A stretch of DNA of 64,000 nt from Nostoc sp. 'Peltigera membranacea cyanobiont' 210A (GCF_002246015.1 NZ_NOLJ01000011.1:209722-273721), one strand, 5' to 3'; counted from the stretch's first letter, positions 52,330-61,837 are shown. Notes: generated by a model from the sequence alone, not told the origin. Translations and numbers: made by a program.

Positions 52330-54651
52330 ATGTTTAACTTATCCAGGATGAATCGGTTTTGGCGTATCCCTGTAGGTAATTTCTGGCGGCAAAATCCGCA
52401 GGGGTCGCCTTTGATTGAAGTGGAAGATTCAATTTTATTGCGGGTGCTGGTGCTAGCGTTGGTTATTTTGGGAATTGTGGCAACGGATATTGCCGCTGAG
52501 ACTTCATTCAGTTTTTGGGCGTTACCCCTAAGTGTTGTGGGTGCAATTTGGAGTTATTATCGTCGCCGCGATCGCAATATCGCAATTAAATTCTGTATCG
52601 CCATTGGAATGTTAGTAGCACTGGGTGCTTTCTTTGGGCGATTAGTAGGAGAGTTGAATGATACGCGGTTGGGTTTGGCAGAGTTATTAATTCAACTCCA
52701 GGTGTTGCATAGCTTTGATACACCCCGCCGGAAAAATTTGGGCTATTCGATTGTGATCGGACTGATTTTATTGGGTGTAGCAGCAACCCTAAGTCAGACT
52801 TTAGCATTTGCACCTGTGTTGCTGTTATTTTTAGCGATCGCTCTGCCAACTTTAGTACTAGACTACCGCTCACGCTTGGGTTTGCAGCCATTAAAAACTC
52901 AAAAGGAAAAATTCAATCAGAAGAATTCCTCAAGTCTTAATTTTAAATTTTTAATTCTAACTTTTTTACTAATTGTCGGTCTGGGGCTGGCAATTTTTGC
53001 TGTTTTACCCAGATTTCCGGGCTATCAATTACGGAATTTTCCTGTAAGTTCTGCTATTCAAGTAAAAAGTAATTTCACAGGTCGTAGTATCATTAATCCC
53101 GGTTATGTCCGCCAAGGTAAAGGTGATAATCAAGGCAGTGGTAGCGGTGGTACAGGACAAAATAAAACTGGTCAACCAGGTAAAGTAGATAATAATTTTT
53201 ATTACGGTTTTAATAGCCAAATGAATCAAAACCTGCGGGGCGAGATGAAACCCAAGGTTGTCATGCGGGTGCGATCGCAAGCTGAGGGTTTTTGGCGAGT
53301 ATTAGGATTTGACCACTATACAGGAAAGGGATGGGAAGTTTCCCGTAATGAAGATGTTACAACTGTTAGGCGATCGCCTTGGTCTTACCAAATTTTTCTT
53401 TCCCCATCTGTACTCACTGGTAAAACCCAAGAGGTAGTACAAACTTATACAGTGGTGTCGGATTTGCCTAACCTGATTCCGGCGATGACTTATCCCAAGG
53501 AAGTTTACTTTCCAGCACCAGTGATCGCTGTTGATAAAGAAGACGGATTGCGATCGCCTGTAGAATTATCAGAAGGTTTTACCTACACAGTAATTTCCGA
53601 AGTGCCATACCGCGATCGCACTTTGTTAGGTGAAGCTTCTACTAAATATCCTCAACAAATTAAAAAGCATTATCTGCAAATTCCTCCCGAAATTGCCGAA
53701 AAAGTCCGGCAACGTACCGAAGAAATCCTCGCTAACTACAATCAAGAAAAAGTCGCAAAGTCTGCTAAAAGCCTGGATTCACCCTACGAAAAAGCTCTCT
53801 ATTTAGCTCAATATTTAAAGCAACGTTACTCTGTTCCTCAAAATCCCTTAGACCTACCTTATTTGAGTGAAAAAGAAGACTTGGTAGAAACTTTTTTGTT
53901 TAAGCAAAAGGGAGGCTATCCAGACCACTTTTCAACAGTTCTCACGGTGATGCTACGTTCCATTGGCATTCCAGCGCGGTTGGTAGCAGGGTTTAGTTCA
54001 GGAGAATTTAATCCATTTACAGGACTGTACGTTGTCCGTAATACTGACGCTTATGCGATGACAGAAGTGTATTTTCCTAAATATGGTTGGTTTGCCTTTG
54101 ACCCTATTCCCAATCATCCTCTGATTCCCCCATCTATTGAAGACACTCAGACTTTTAGTGTGTTGCGCCAATTGTGGCATTGGGTTGCTGGCTGGCTACC
54201 TTCTCCGGTGACAGGTTTGTTGAATAATGTATTTGAGACAATATTTAAGTGGGTGATTAGAGCGATCGCTTGGTTTTTAGCTTTATTCTCTCAAGGTTGG
54301 TTTGGCGTATTAACTGGCTTAATCTTGTCAACTACAGCAGCTTTCTTCGCTTGGCTGGGTTGGGGTCAGTGGCGAGAGTGGCGCAACCGTCGATGGTTAA
54401 AGAAATTGCCAGCAATGGAAAGCCTTTATCAACAAATGCTGCAATGGACAACCCAAAAAGGTTTAGGTAAACATCCAGCACAAACGCCTTTAGAGTATGC
54501 CAGAGTCTCATACCAGCATCATGCTCTAGCAACTGCTGAGGTAATAGATGAAATTTGTCAAGCTTATGTTGGTTGGCGTTATGGTGATAATCCGCCTAAC
54601 TTGCAGCGATTGCGCCAAAGATGGCAAGGTTTGAAAAAAGCTGCTAAGTAA
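52330..54651 (+). CDS. Membrane transglutaminase-like protein (TgpA type), catalytic residues lost
   Basis: 773 residues. N-terminal membrane part (about 35-230), a large domain, then the transglutaminase-like core (about 480-610) and a C-terminal membrane helix and tail (DUF4129-like). In the core, the Cys position of GFC-type motifs reads GGYPDHFS (Pro531) and the His of DAHAW reads DAYAM (Tyr575), while the Asp of FDPIP is kept. A functional protease or transglutaminase is therefore unlikely. Downstream gene is convergent. Confidence 0.88.
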   Translation: MFNLSRMNRFWRIPVGNFWRQNPQGSPLIEVEDSILLRVLVLALVILGIVATDIAAETSFSFWALPLSVVGAIWSYYRRRDRNIAIKFCIAIGMLVALGAFFGRLVGELNDTRLGLAELLIQLQVLHSFDTPRRKNLGYSIVIGLILLGVAATLSQTLAFAPVLLLFLAIALPTLVLDYRSRLGLQPLKTQKEKFNQKNSSSLNFKFLILTFLLIVGLGLAIFAVLPRFPGYQLRNFPVSSAIQVKSNFTGRSIINPGYVRQGKGDNQGSGSGGTGQNKTGQPGKVDNNFYYGFNSQMNQNLRGEMKPKVVMRVRSQAEGFWRVLGFDHYTGKGWEVSRNEDVTTVRRSPWSYQIFLSPSVLTGKTQEVVQTYTVVSDLPNLIPAMTYPKEVYFPAPVIAVDKEDGLRSPVELSEGFTYTVISEVPYRDRTLLGEASTKYPQQIKKHYLQIPPEIAEKVRQRTEEILANYNQEKVAKSAKSLDSPYEKALYLAQYLKQRYSVPQNPLDLPYLSEKEDLVETFLFKQKGGYPDHFSTVLTVMLRSIGIPARLVAGFSSGEFNPFTGLYVVRNTDAYAMTEVYFPKYGWFAFDPIPNHPLIPPSIEDTQTFSVLRQLWHWVAGWLPSPVTGLLNNVFETIFKWVIRAIAWFLALFSQGWFGVLTGLILSTTAAFFAWLGWGQWREWRNRRWLKKLPAMESLYQQMLQWTTQKGLGKHPAQTPLEYARVSYQHHALATAEVIDEICQAYVGWRYGDNPPNLQRLRQRWQGLKKAAK

Positions 54652-54676
54652 CTCATCAATGAGTCCTGTACAAAGG

Positions 54677-55288
54677 TTATCCATTTGGCAAGCTTTTTGA
54701 TAAATTGCGACGAATAGCACTTTTCACAATTCCTGAAATATAAATTGCTCCTTCAGAGCGTCTGATTGGCTCGTGGTTCTCATTCTCCGATGCTAAAACT
54801 ACTTCTCCTTTTTCCCTGCTATAACGTTTAACTAAAGTCTCATCATCCACAGAAACTATAACAATCTCTTGCTCCTTAGGCTTTTGATATAGAGGATTAA
54901 TTAATTCAACAATTAACCAATCACCAGGATATATACCAATACCTATCATTGAGTCTCCCATTACAGGTAAGATGACCGTTTTATTTGATTCATTGATCAG
55001 TTCCTCACAGAGATCAATTTCTTCATAATCGATGTTCATTGAATCTCCTCCAACACTGGATGTGCTGTGTGTGCCTGCTGATACTGCATAGTCATACTTC
55101 CTGACTTTGCGAAACTCTGCCGAACGTAGAGCATCTATCAATTCTTTTCCTCTTATTCCCTTTTCCCAGAGGTACTCTATTACCACAATCAAGTCATTAC
55201 TGATTGATGAAGGAACACCAATCTCTGCAAGTGGCTCCCCAAATTTATATTTACGACCTGAACCTTTTCTGGAACCGCCTCTAGACAT
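54677..55288 (-). CDS. S24-family (LexA/UmuD-like) protein with basic N-terminus
   Basis: 203 residues from the ATG at 55288 (a TTG two codons upstream is possible). N-terminal RGGSRKGSGRK with IGVPSSIS and a helical region suggest a DNA-binding part. The S24 peptidase domain has the Ser of GDSMIGIGIYPGD and Lys of TLVKRYS; an Ala-Gly pair in SAGTHS is a plausible self-cleavage site. UmuC is not adjacent. Either a UmuD-like SOS protein or a regulator. Confidence 0.88.
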   Translation of the reverse strand: MSRGGSRKGSGRKYKFGEPLAEIGVPSSISNDLIVVIEYLWEKGIRGKELIDALRSAEFRKVRKYDYAVSAGTHSTSSVGGDSMNIDYEEIDLCEELINESNKTVILPVMGDSMIGIGIYPGDWLIVELINPLYQKPKEQEIVIVSVDDETLVKRYSREKGEVVLASENENHEPIRRSEGAIYISGIVKSAIRRNLSKSLPNG

Positions 55289-55334
55289 AAGCAATCATCC
55301 TTTGTGCAAGTTTTCGCAATTTCTCATATTTCCC

Positions 55335-55351
55335 TAGTAAAAACCTTACTA
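55335..55351. promoter_or_regulatory. Inverted repeat upstream of the S24 gene
   Basis: TAGTAA-AAACC-TTACTA about 45 bp upstream of the start. It resembles, but does not match, the LexA-type box (AGTAC-N4-GTACT). Candidate self-operator. Confidence 0.35.
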
Positions 55352-55534
55352 ATTGTGTTTGTCTTGCAAAACTTTTGCAGGGTGTTCTTGATTAGCTGAA
55401 CTGCTAAATTGTAGATGAGCAATACCTAAGGCAAGTATGATATGCAACAATGCAATGAGAGCTTTTTCAGAGAAAATAACACTCAGCCCAGTGTTATAAT
55501 TTGTTTCCTTACTCTGATTAGGATCGCTTTTCAT
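55349..55534 (-). CDS. Small membrane protein, doubtful
   Basis: 61 residues from the ATG at 55534. One hydrophobic segment at about 21-38 (EKALIALLHIILALGIAHL). Low support: no family, weak RBS. It precedes the S24 gene on the same strand. Confidence 0.35.
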   Translation of the reverse strand: MKSDPNQSKETNYNTGLSVIFSEKALIALLHIILALGIAHLQFSSSANQEHPAKVLQDKHN

Positions 55535-55799
55535 AATATGCCTGTAATAAAATCTACAAATACAAAAATAGTACAAACGAACTAAGTTTGCATAGTAGGT
55601 TTTGAAAAAAGTCTGGAAATCAAACTTCTATATTCCCATTTTTCTTGATATTTATAACTCTCAAAAAACTCCTACCCCAAGAAATTGAATTCATTAGATG
55701 AATTCTCTCAAGAGTTTTTTGTATAAGAAACTCTGGACTTTCTGCGCTTTCTCAAGTACAAGCAAGAATCAGAAAAAAAGATGCACTTCCCCTACAGTT

Positions 55800-55904
55800 C
55801 CACTCTCGGATGAGGTCGCTTAATTCCTGACGAGCAATTACATCCAGTCCAATTGTGGGTTCGTCGAGGAATAGTACTTTAGGTGTATGGAGTAAACGGG
55901 CTGT
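55800..55904 (-). pseudogene. ABC transporter ATPase fragment
   Basis: About 35 codons: ARLLHTPKVLFLDEPTIGLDV then RQELSDLIREW, that is Walker B, the D-loop and the helix after it. The Walker A and signature parts are gone, and the frame then runs into unrelated sequence. A relic of an ABC-2 exporter ATPase of the kind usually paired with permeases like the one at 2-583. Confidence 0.85.
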
Positions 55905-56042
55905 GCAAGATGTCGTCTTTAGTATGCCTGCATGATAAAACCTATTTTGCTAAGTGTATATCTTCAAAAATCTAGCAATAGCTAGATGCTGAAATTCTCT
56001 CAAAAGCTATAATCTACATCTGTTGCACCGAGAGATTAACTT

Positions 56043-57377
56043 GTGGATGTCATATTAGAACGATCGCACGAATTAAAACAAGCCTTAGTTGATTTTGTCC
56101 TTGATGCTGAAGGCGAACTGGCACAAGCGCTGGAAACCTATGCAGCAGAACAGTTGCGCCGTGGAAGTGGTGATAATACACAGCAGGATTTAACCATCGA
56201 TAGCTTTTTGACAGCCGGGAAAGTCGGTGATAAGTCTCCATTAGAGTTGTTTATCGAAAGCCATCCAGATTTAGCAGAAAGCGATCGCAGTCTGATAAAT
56301 AGTTGGCATCATACTTTTATTGGCTTATTTGCCATCACTAATCTTTTACCTGATGGCTTTGAATTGACGAACTGGTTGACAGATAAACGCTACATCGTCA
56401 AGCCAAACAATACTCAAACATTACAGGCAATATCTCGGTTGAAAGTCGGAGAAATCTTGCTAACTCGCATTTCTCCCGTTACCGATAGCTACTGGATGTT
56501 TTCTGGCCCCTACACAATAATGGGTAAATTAGGTAAACCAAAACTTGCCGTAGCAATTGGTAATTTCAAAGAAAACTATAAAAGTAATCTTTACAGCGAT
56601 GCTCCAGACTTGCTAGAAGAAGCTTGGCAGTCAGTAGAAAAATATCATCAGCAGTTTGTGGACTTTTTTGGTACTGATGAAATCACACTATCTGGATACC
56701 AGCTTAATAAAAAGATAGCGGAATTTCAAGAAGTAATTACTGAGAAAACTTTTGCAGCCGCAGGAATTGATACTTCTAAATCTCTTGCTGAAGTGGCAGA
56801 AGCAGCTGGCATTGGCGACGAGGAAATAGAAGCCGCAGCACAAGAATTTGGTGCTGATTCCAACGTAGTCTCTGAAATGTTTAACAGCAAAAGCAGCAAG
56901 AGCAAAATGGTGATGCCAAAGGTTGATTTGCCTGCTGAACTCAAGAAAGCAGAACAGGTAACGGCTCTTTCTCATCCCCGTTGGGGACAAATGTTTTTAC
57001 CAACATATAGTAAGGTACAAGCAATCTTATCGGCAGAGGACTGGCAAAGTGTTCAAGGAGCAGAAAAACTCGTTCACTACTACCTCGAAGATAAAAGTAT
57101 TAATGCTTTTATTTGGCATCGATTAGCGCAACAGCATCCAACTCAATTAGAAAATGTGTTGCAAACATTTTTGCAACGTCCAGATTTTAGGCTTGAAAGT
57201 GACTTGGATACACTTTTGCAAGAATTCCACAAACCTATCGAGCCAGAGTTGCCAGACATTGCCAGTGTACCCATACATTTGCATAACTTATTTCAGGAAG
57301 CTTTAGGAGAAGTTAACAAATCTAAGCCCAAGGGTAAGGGACAACAAAAGCCAGCAAAGGGTTTTCAACGAGGTTAG
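56043..57377 (+). CDS. Conserved cyanobacterial hypothetical protein
   Basis: 444 residues, GTG start. Soluble and mostly helical, with a clear basic tail (KSKPKGKGQQKPAKGFQRG) that could bind nucleic acid. Conserved-looking stretches: KVGEILLTRISPVTDSYWMFSGPY and HPRWGQMFLPTYSKVQAIL. No family function known to me; expression with its neighbour is not suggested. Confidence 0.75.
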   Translation: MDVILERSHELKQALVDFVLDAEGELAQALETYAAEQLRRGSGDNTQQDLTIDSFLTAGKVGDKSPLELFIESHPDLAESDRSLINSWHHTFIGLFAITNLLPDGFELTNWLTDKRYIVKPNNTQTLQAISRLKVGEILLTRISPVTDSYWMFSGPYTIMGKLGKPKLAVAIGNFKENYKSNLYSDAPDLLEEAWQSVEKYHQQFVDFFGTDEITLSGYQLNKKIAEFQEVITEKTFAAAGIDTSKSLAEVAEAAGIGDEEIEAAAQEFGADSNVVSEMFNSKSSKSKMVMPKVDLPAELKKAEQVTALSHPRWGQMFLPTYSKVQAILSAEDWQSVQGAEKLVHYYLEDKSINAFIWHRLAQQHPTQLENVLQTFLQRPDFRLESDLDTLLQEFHKPIEPELPDIASVPIHLHNLFQEALGEVNKSKPKGKGQQKPAKGFQRG

Positions 57378-57452
57378 TAAATATATCCAATATATAATCC
57401 TACTCACTTAGGGTTATATGGTTTCATTTTTAAAATGGTTTTTAGGAGTGTA

Positions 57453-57523
57453 TAGCTAGCTGTGCGCTCCCACAGAGTATTGTGTGAAATCACGATCAAA
57501 AACGAGAGAGATCGAGCTAGCTA
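57453..57523. repeat. Inverted repeat after the 56043 gene
   Basis: TAGCTAGCT and AGCTAGCTA, 9 bp perfect, about 53 nt apart, just before the convergent receiver gene stop. Possible terminator; long loop makes it weak. Confidence 0.35.
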
Positions 57524-57530
57524 GTTATAT

Positions 57531-57968
57531 TTAAAAATCGGTAGATAAAAGGTGAACAATCTCATCTACAATTTCTTCTGGACTCTCAAGCTTGACTAGA
57601 AATCGGTTAAAACCAGCATTCAAAGCCTTATACCCTGAGACTTCCCGTGTATAAGAAGTGACAGCGATCGCAGGCAACTGTCTTAAAAATTGGCGAGAAT
57701 GCACTCGAATTTGCTCAATTAACCAATTTCCATCATGTTCGGGCAACTTCATGTTGCACACCAGAATATCGGGATGAAGCGATTCAACTGAGGCAAGAGC
57801 TTCTTCTGCATCGGTTAAAGCCATAACCTCTGCACCAGCTGCTTCCAAAATGAAGATGAGCAAATCTGCAATATCTGGCTCATCCTCTACCAGTAAAATC
57901 AAGATTCCAACAAGCGGCTGGAGCGAATTTAATTCAGTTTCTTGATTCATTTTTTGATCGGTTGCCAT
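57531..57968 (-). CDS. Receiver-domain protein with Asn at the phospho site
   Basis: 145 residues, one receiver domain. Acidic Glu28-Asp29-Glu30 are present, the Thr/Ser (AVTSY) and Lys (FLVKLES) as well. At the phospho-acceptor position, PDILVCNMKLPEHDG, the Asp is Asn72. It should not be phosphorylated in the usual way. No output domain. The partner histidine kinase is not in the window. Confidence 0.9.
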   Translation of the reverse strand: MATDQKMNQETELNSLQPLVGILILLVEDEPDIADLLIFILEAAGAEVMALTDAEEALASVESLHPDILVCNMKLPEHDGNWLIEQIRVHSRQFLRQLPAIAVTSYTREVSGYKALNAGFNRFLVKLESPEEIVDEIVHLLSTDF

Positions 57969-58139
57969 ACCGTCCCTTTATTGCCTGCTATAGTCTGCTA
58001 TTTCTATTGCAATGTATGGAGCGGAATAAGTATTCACCCTAAATATAGAAACTTGGGGTGAAAAGTTCTAGAATAGGCTTTAATTATTTTTTGGTAACAG
58101 GTAATTAGAAAAAAGCCCTTACCCATTACCCGTGAATCA

Positions 58140-59552
58140 TTACCGAGGTTCAGCCTGAGTTGAAACTGTTAATACTTGCGGTGGTGTAGCATCTGGCGGA
58201 TAGAGAAAGTCTACTTCTACCAAAGAGCGATCGCCTGGTTTCATCTTTAATAAAACTAAGGGTTCTCCTGGTTGACCTCTCTTTTGCACTAAATGCACAA
58301 ACTGAGTTTGTGGCTGATTTTGGTCATTTTTGTAACGTACCCGCACTGTGCCTCGGAAGAATACTTGAGGAGGGGGTGTACTCAAAAAGCGTAGCCCTGG
58401 TTTGACTAACTGATCCTCCTTGAGTGGTGTTTGTATCGACACACTAACAGTTTGAGGACTTTGAGTATTGTTGTATAGCGGCAACTTGAGATTATATTGA
58501 ATTCCATAATTGCCATGAGCGCGATATGCGGTGTCAGGATAGCGCACTAGCATAGGCGCACTTTGAATTTGACCAGTTCCTAATGTACCGCCATGCAGGG
58601 TACTCAGAGCGTAGGAAAACACTTGACCAGGCTGGGGAATAGTTAGATAGCTAGCTTTAGGCTTATCTACTAATAAGGCTGTCCATCGCGAACCACCAAC
58701 CACTCCCGCAACACGCCCATAAATTCTTGGTTTCCCAGTTTCCTCTAAGGGAGTGGGAGTTTTATCTCGTGGCCCAGCTAGATCACCATTATCTAGTAAA
58801 TTCTGCCACTCTTCTAAAGTAGGCGATCGCTCACTGCCATCAGGATTCTCCCGTGCAAACATCGCTAGGCTAGCTGCATAGACAGTACCATCACTTTGCA
58901 GTCGCATGAACGTAGACCGACCATTTAGGGGTGGTGTCAATCCCTGCACAGGAATTGGTAAATTTAGTAACATCCGACTTTGCTTTGGTGGAATCTCAAT
59001 TTGTGCAGGGAAAATCTCTTGTCGCACTCCCCGAAGCACATCAGACATGACGCGATCGCCTGGCCCGGCAAAAACTTTACCTAAAAGGTTTTGGCTAAAG
59101 GATGGTAACTGAATAAATGGTGCATCCGGTTGACTTAAATAACTCGCCGCCTGCCAAATATTTACTTTCACTGGTTCCGAACTAGGGTTATGCAAAATTA
59201 TTCCTAGATAGAGCGATGTCTCCGACGGGCTACGCCTACGCAAATTCTCTGGTGGTTCAGCTTTTGCAACGTGATGAGCAAAAATATCAAATCGTCCCCG
59301 AAAAGGAAAATTCAGATGCGCTGTTGGCACTTTTTTCCCATCTGGTGGAAAAGTCGAGAGTAAAATTCCTTCTTTCAAAACCAATTCTGGACTATTGCTA
59401 TTAAAGGTTGGCACTGTATCCAATTGACCTGGTAAAGGACGCACTTCTTGAGGTTGCACGACTTCTTCAGGTGGTAGCGTAGCAGGAGTTGATTGGGCAA
59501 TTGGGAAAATTAGTAACAATGGCAACATATACTTAGATATTTCTTTCACCAT
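58140..59552 (-). CDS. DUF3370-family secreted protein with repeat insertion
   Basis: 470 residues. Signal peptide at about 5-22. The remainder matches the DUF3370 family (LVLKEGILLSTFPPDG, LGIILHNPSSEPVKVN, GNYGIQYNLKLPLYN), predicted to be periplasmic and of unknown role. After EPPENL, about 10 residues (RRRSPSETS) stem from a 29-bp dispersed repeat at 59213-59241 in frame. It may be cotranscribed with the C15 peptidase gene upstream (8-nt gap). Confidence 0.9.
   Translation of the reverse strand: MVKEISKYMLPLLLIFPIAQSTPATLPPEEVVQPQEVRPLPGQLDTVPTFNSNSPELVLKEGILLSTFPPDGKKVPTAHLNFPFRGRFDIFAHHVAKAEPPENLRRRSPSETSLYLGIILHNPSSEPVKVNIWQAASYLSQPDAPFIQLPSFSQNLLGKVFAGPGDRVMSDVLRGVRQEIFPAQIEIPPKQSRMLLNLPIPVQGLTPPLNGRSTFMRLQSDGTVYAASLAMFARENPDGSERSPTLEEWQNLLDNGDLAGPRDKTPTPLEETGKPRIYGRVAGVVGGSRWTALLVDKPKASYLTIPQPGQVFSYALSTLHGGTLGTGQIQSAPMLVRYPDTAYRAHGNYGIQYNLKLPLYNNTQSPQTVSVSIQTPLKEDQLVKPGLRFLSTPPPQVFFRGTVRVRYKNDQNQPQTQFVHLVQKRGQPGEPLVLLKMKPGDRSLVEVDFLYPPDATPPQVLTVSTQAEPR
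59213..59241 (+). repeat. 29-bp dispersed repeat inside DUF3370 gene
   Basis: Matches the complement of 63769-63797 at 28 of 29 bases and is related to 31488-31514. Confidence 0.85.
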
Positions 59553-59559
59553 ACAGACA

Positions 59560-60081
59560 TTAACAACTTGATGAGAGTGCCAGTTTGTTAATAATTAATA
59601 CAAAATCGCCAAGAATCCCCATCAAATTTTCTTGATTGAGAAGCGGAACGTGGACAAAAATACAACGTGCTGTGAGTTGACTTTGGCTTAAGTAGTCCAA
59701 CACTGAATAGTAAAGACCCTCGCAAACAAATTTCCCACAGTCGTGGCTAATCTGAATTTTTGCTGCTCCCACCACTAATTTTTCTAAATCAACTTCTGTC
59801 TGTAAAATACTTTCTCCACAGCTAGCAACTGCTTCCACACTTAATTGTGTACGGCTTGCAGCCATGCCACAACAGATGATGTAATCAGGTTGGATTGCCT
59901 TGATTTTTTCCATTACCTGAGTACTGGCAAGTTGCACATCTACGGGTAATTGGCGTAAAAAAGTTAAGTCATGTGGTATCAACTCAAGTTTGGTAACTTC
60001 AAGTAATAAATCATCAGAAGAATTTGACTGTTGATCTTTTAGCCAAGTGTCAAAAGAAGTTAATAGAATTCTTTTCTTCAT
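59560..60081 (-). CDS. Pyroglutamyl-peptidase-like (C15) protein
   Basis: 173 residues; shorter than Pcp (about 215). DCGKFVCEGLYYS with the nucleophile Cys and FVHVP with the His match family C15. PDYIICCGMAASR is the conserved N-terminal half motif. The N-terminal Glu region is weak, so activity is uncertain. It precedes DUF3370 by 8 nt. Confidence 0.85.
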   Translation of the reverse strand: MKKRILLTSFDTWLKDQQSNSSDDLLLEVTKLELIPHDLTFLRQLPVDVQLASTQVMEKIKAIQPDYIICCGMAASRTQLSVEAVASCGESILQTEVDLEKLVVGAAKIQISHDCGKFVCEGLYYSVLDYLSQSQLTARCIFVHVPLLNQENLMGILGDFVLIINKLALSSSC

Positions 60082-60139
60082 AACAAATATTATTTAGAAT
60101 AGAAAAACCCTCCATAATAAATTTACAAGGAGCAGGTAA

Positions 60140-60775
60140 ATGCCAGTAATTGCGGTCGTAGATTATGAGATGGGAAATTTGCACTCAGTTTGCAAAGGCT
60201 TGGAAAAAGCTGGGGCAACTCCTAATGTTACTTATTCTCCAAAGGAATTAGAGCAGGCAGATGCTATAGTCCTACCGGGAGTGGGAGCATTTGATCCAGC
60301 AGTGCAACACCTGCGATCGCGTGGTTTAGAACAACCTATTAAAGAAGCGATCGCATCTGGTAAACCTTTTTTGGGAATTTGTTTAGGATTGCAAATTCTC
60401 TTTGAATCAAGTGCAGAAGGTACTCAACCAGGGCTAGGAATTATCAAAGGAAAAGTGCGGCGGTTTCGTCCCGAACCTGACATCACTATTCCTCACATGG
60501 GCTGGAATCAGCTGGAAGTTACTCAACCAAAAAGTATTTTGTGGGAGCATTTACCGTCCGATCCTTGGGTGTATTTTGTCCATTCCTACTATGTTGACCC
60601 AATAGACCCGCTAATCCGTGCAGCAACTATCACTCACGGTACTCAAACCGTCACAGCTGCGATCGCTCATGAAAACCTCATGGCAGTACAATTTCACCCC
60701 GAAAAATCCTCTAATATCGGATTGCAAATCCTGTCTAATTTCGTTGCTCAAGTCCGCGAAAAAATTCCTGCCTAA
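60140..60775 (+). CDS. hisH: Imidazole glycerol phosphate synthase, glutaminase subunit
   Basis: 211 residues. Supplies ammonia to HisF in histidine synthesis. GICLGLQ with the nucleophile Cys and QFHPEKSSNIG with His and Glu complete the triad. Length normal. AAGGAG lies before the ATG. Confidence 0.97.
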   Translation: MPVIAVVDYEMGNLHSVCKGLEKAGATPNVTYSPKELEQADAIVLPGVGAFDPAVQHLRSRGLEQPIKEAIASGKPFLGICLGLQILFESSAEGTQPGLGIIKGKVRRFRPEPDITIPHMGWNQLEVTQPKSILWEHLPSDPWVYFVHSYYVDPIDPLIRAATITHGTQTVTAAIAHENLMAVQFHPEKSSNIGLQILSNFVAQVREKIPA

Positions 60776-60860
60776 TATTCTTTTTGTCATTTGTTCTTTG
60801 TCTTTTGTCTAAAACTAATGACCAATGACTAATGACTAAATGACCAATGACTAATAACCA

Positions 60861-61406
60861 ATGAGCCTGAGAATTTACGGTAATCGCCAGCTAAAAACTT
60901 TACCAGGGAAAGAAACTAGACCCACTAGTGCGCGAGTAAGAGAGGCAGTCTTTAATATTTGGCAAGGAGAAATTGCAGGTTGTTGCTGGCTAGATTTGTG
61001 CGCCGGTACTGGTTCAATGGGCGCAGAGGCTTTGTGTAGAGGAGCCAGCCTAGTAGTGGGAATTGAACAATCGAGCCGAGCCTGTGCCACCATCCAACAA
61101 AATTGGCAGCAGTTAACTAATGCCGACCAAGAATTTCGGGTATTGCGAGGAGATATTACCCAGCAGTTAAAGACTTTATCAGGTAAACAGTTTGATAGAA
61201 TCTACTTCGATCCACCTTATGCCAGTGGATTGTACCAGCCAGTATTAGAAGCGATCGCTCACCATCAACTTTTAGCTCCTAGCGGCGAAATCGCAGTTGA
61301 ACACGCCTCACAAGGTTGGACACCGCCAGAGATTCCCGCTTGGGAAATTTGCCGCCAGAAAGTTTACGGCAACACATCACTTACTTTCTATAGAATTATG
61401 GAATGA
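60861..61406 (+). CDS. rsmD: 16S rRNA (guanine966-N2)-methyltransferase
   Basis: 181 residues. TRPTSARVREAVFNIW at the start, SAM motif LDLCAGTGSMGAEAL and catalytic DPPY are RsmD hallmarks. Follows hisH by 85 nt full of AATGACTA-type heptamers (about 60815-60860), some of which run to the ATG. Confidence 0.95.
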   Translation: MSLRIYGNRQLKTLPGKETRPTSARVREAVFNIWQGEIAGCCWLDLCAGTGSMGAEALCRGASLVVGIEQSSRACATIQQNWQQLTNADQEFRVLRGDITQQLKTLSGKQFDRIYFDPPYASGLYQPVLEAIAHHQLLAPSGEIAVEHASQGWTPPEIPAWEICRQKVYGNTSLTFYRIME

Positions 61407-61514
61407 AAAGAGTGGGGAGTAGGGCAGAAAATTGCTTCTTTGTCCTCCTTGTCCCCCTTCTCTCATCCCACTCAGGACTCAGCGCTCACAACTGGGCACT
61501 CTATCTTTACTCTC

Positions 61515-61628
61515 TCATCCGCCCAACTGATTGGGGCGCTTGTATTGCTTATATGCAGCGTAAAAAAGTCCAGCGAGAGTGACGAAAACTAGACCAAGGA
61601 CAATACCTGATAGCAGGGGTTCAACCAC
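61515..61628 (-). CDS. petG: Cytochrome b6f complex subunit 5
   Basis: 37 residues, GTG start at 61628 behind AGGAG. VEPLLSGIVLGLVFVTLAG then YAAYKQYKRPNQLGG is a near-standard PetG: one thylakoid helix, stabilises the b6f complex. Too short for most automatic callers. Divergent from cytM. Confidence 0.95.
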   Translation of the reverse strand: MVEPLLSGIVLGLVFVTLAGLFYAAYKQYKRPNQLGG

Positions 61629-61837
61629 TGTAAATCTCCTCTTTGTAATTATTAAATATTCGTTGCCTGTTTTTGATTTTACCAAATTTCGTATGAATCC
61701 TGCGCCCTACAGCCTTTTGGAGGGCGACTGCCCACAAAAAAATAGTCTTCTGTGCTTGCAGACACAATCAAGAACTTTTAAGCTATGTGTAGGAAATGAA
61801 AACTTTTTAGCACACCTAGACTTTCACAGCAAACCTT

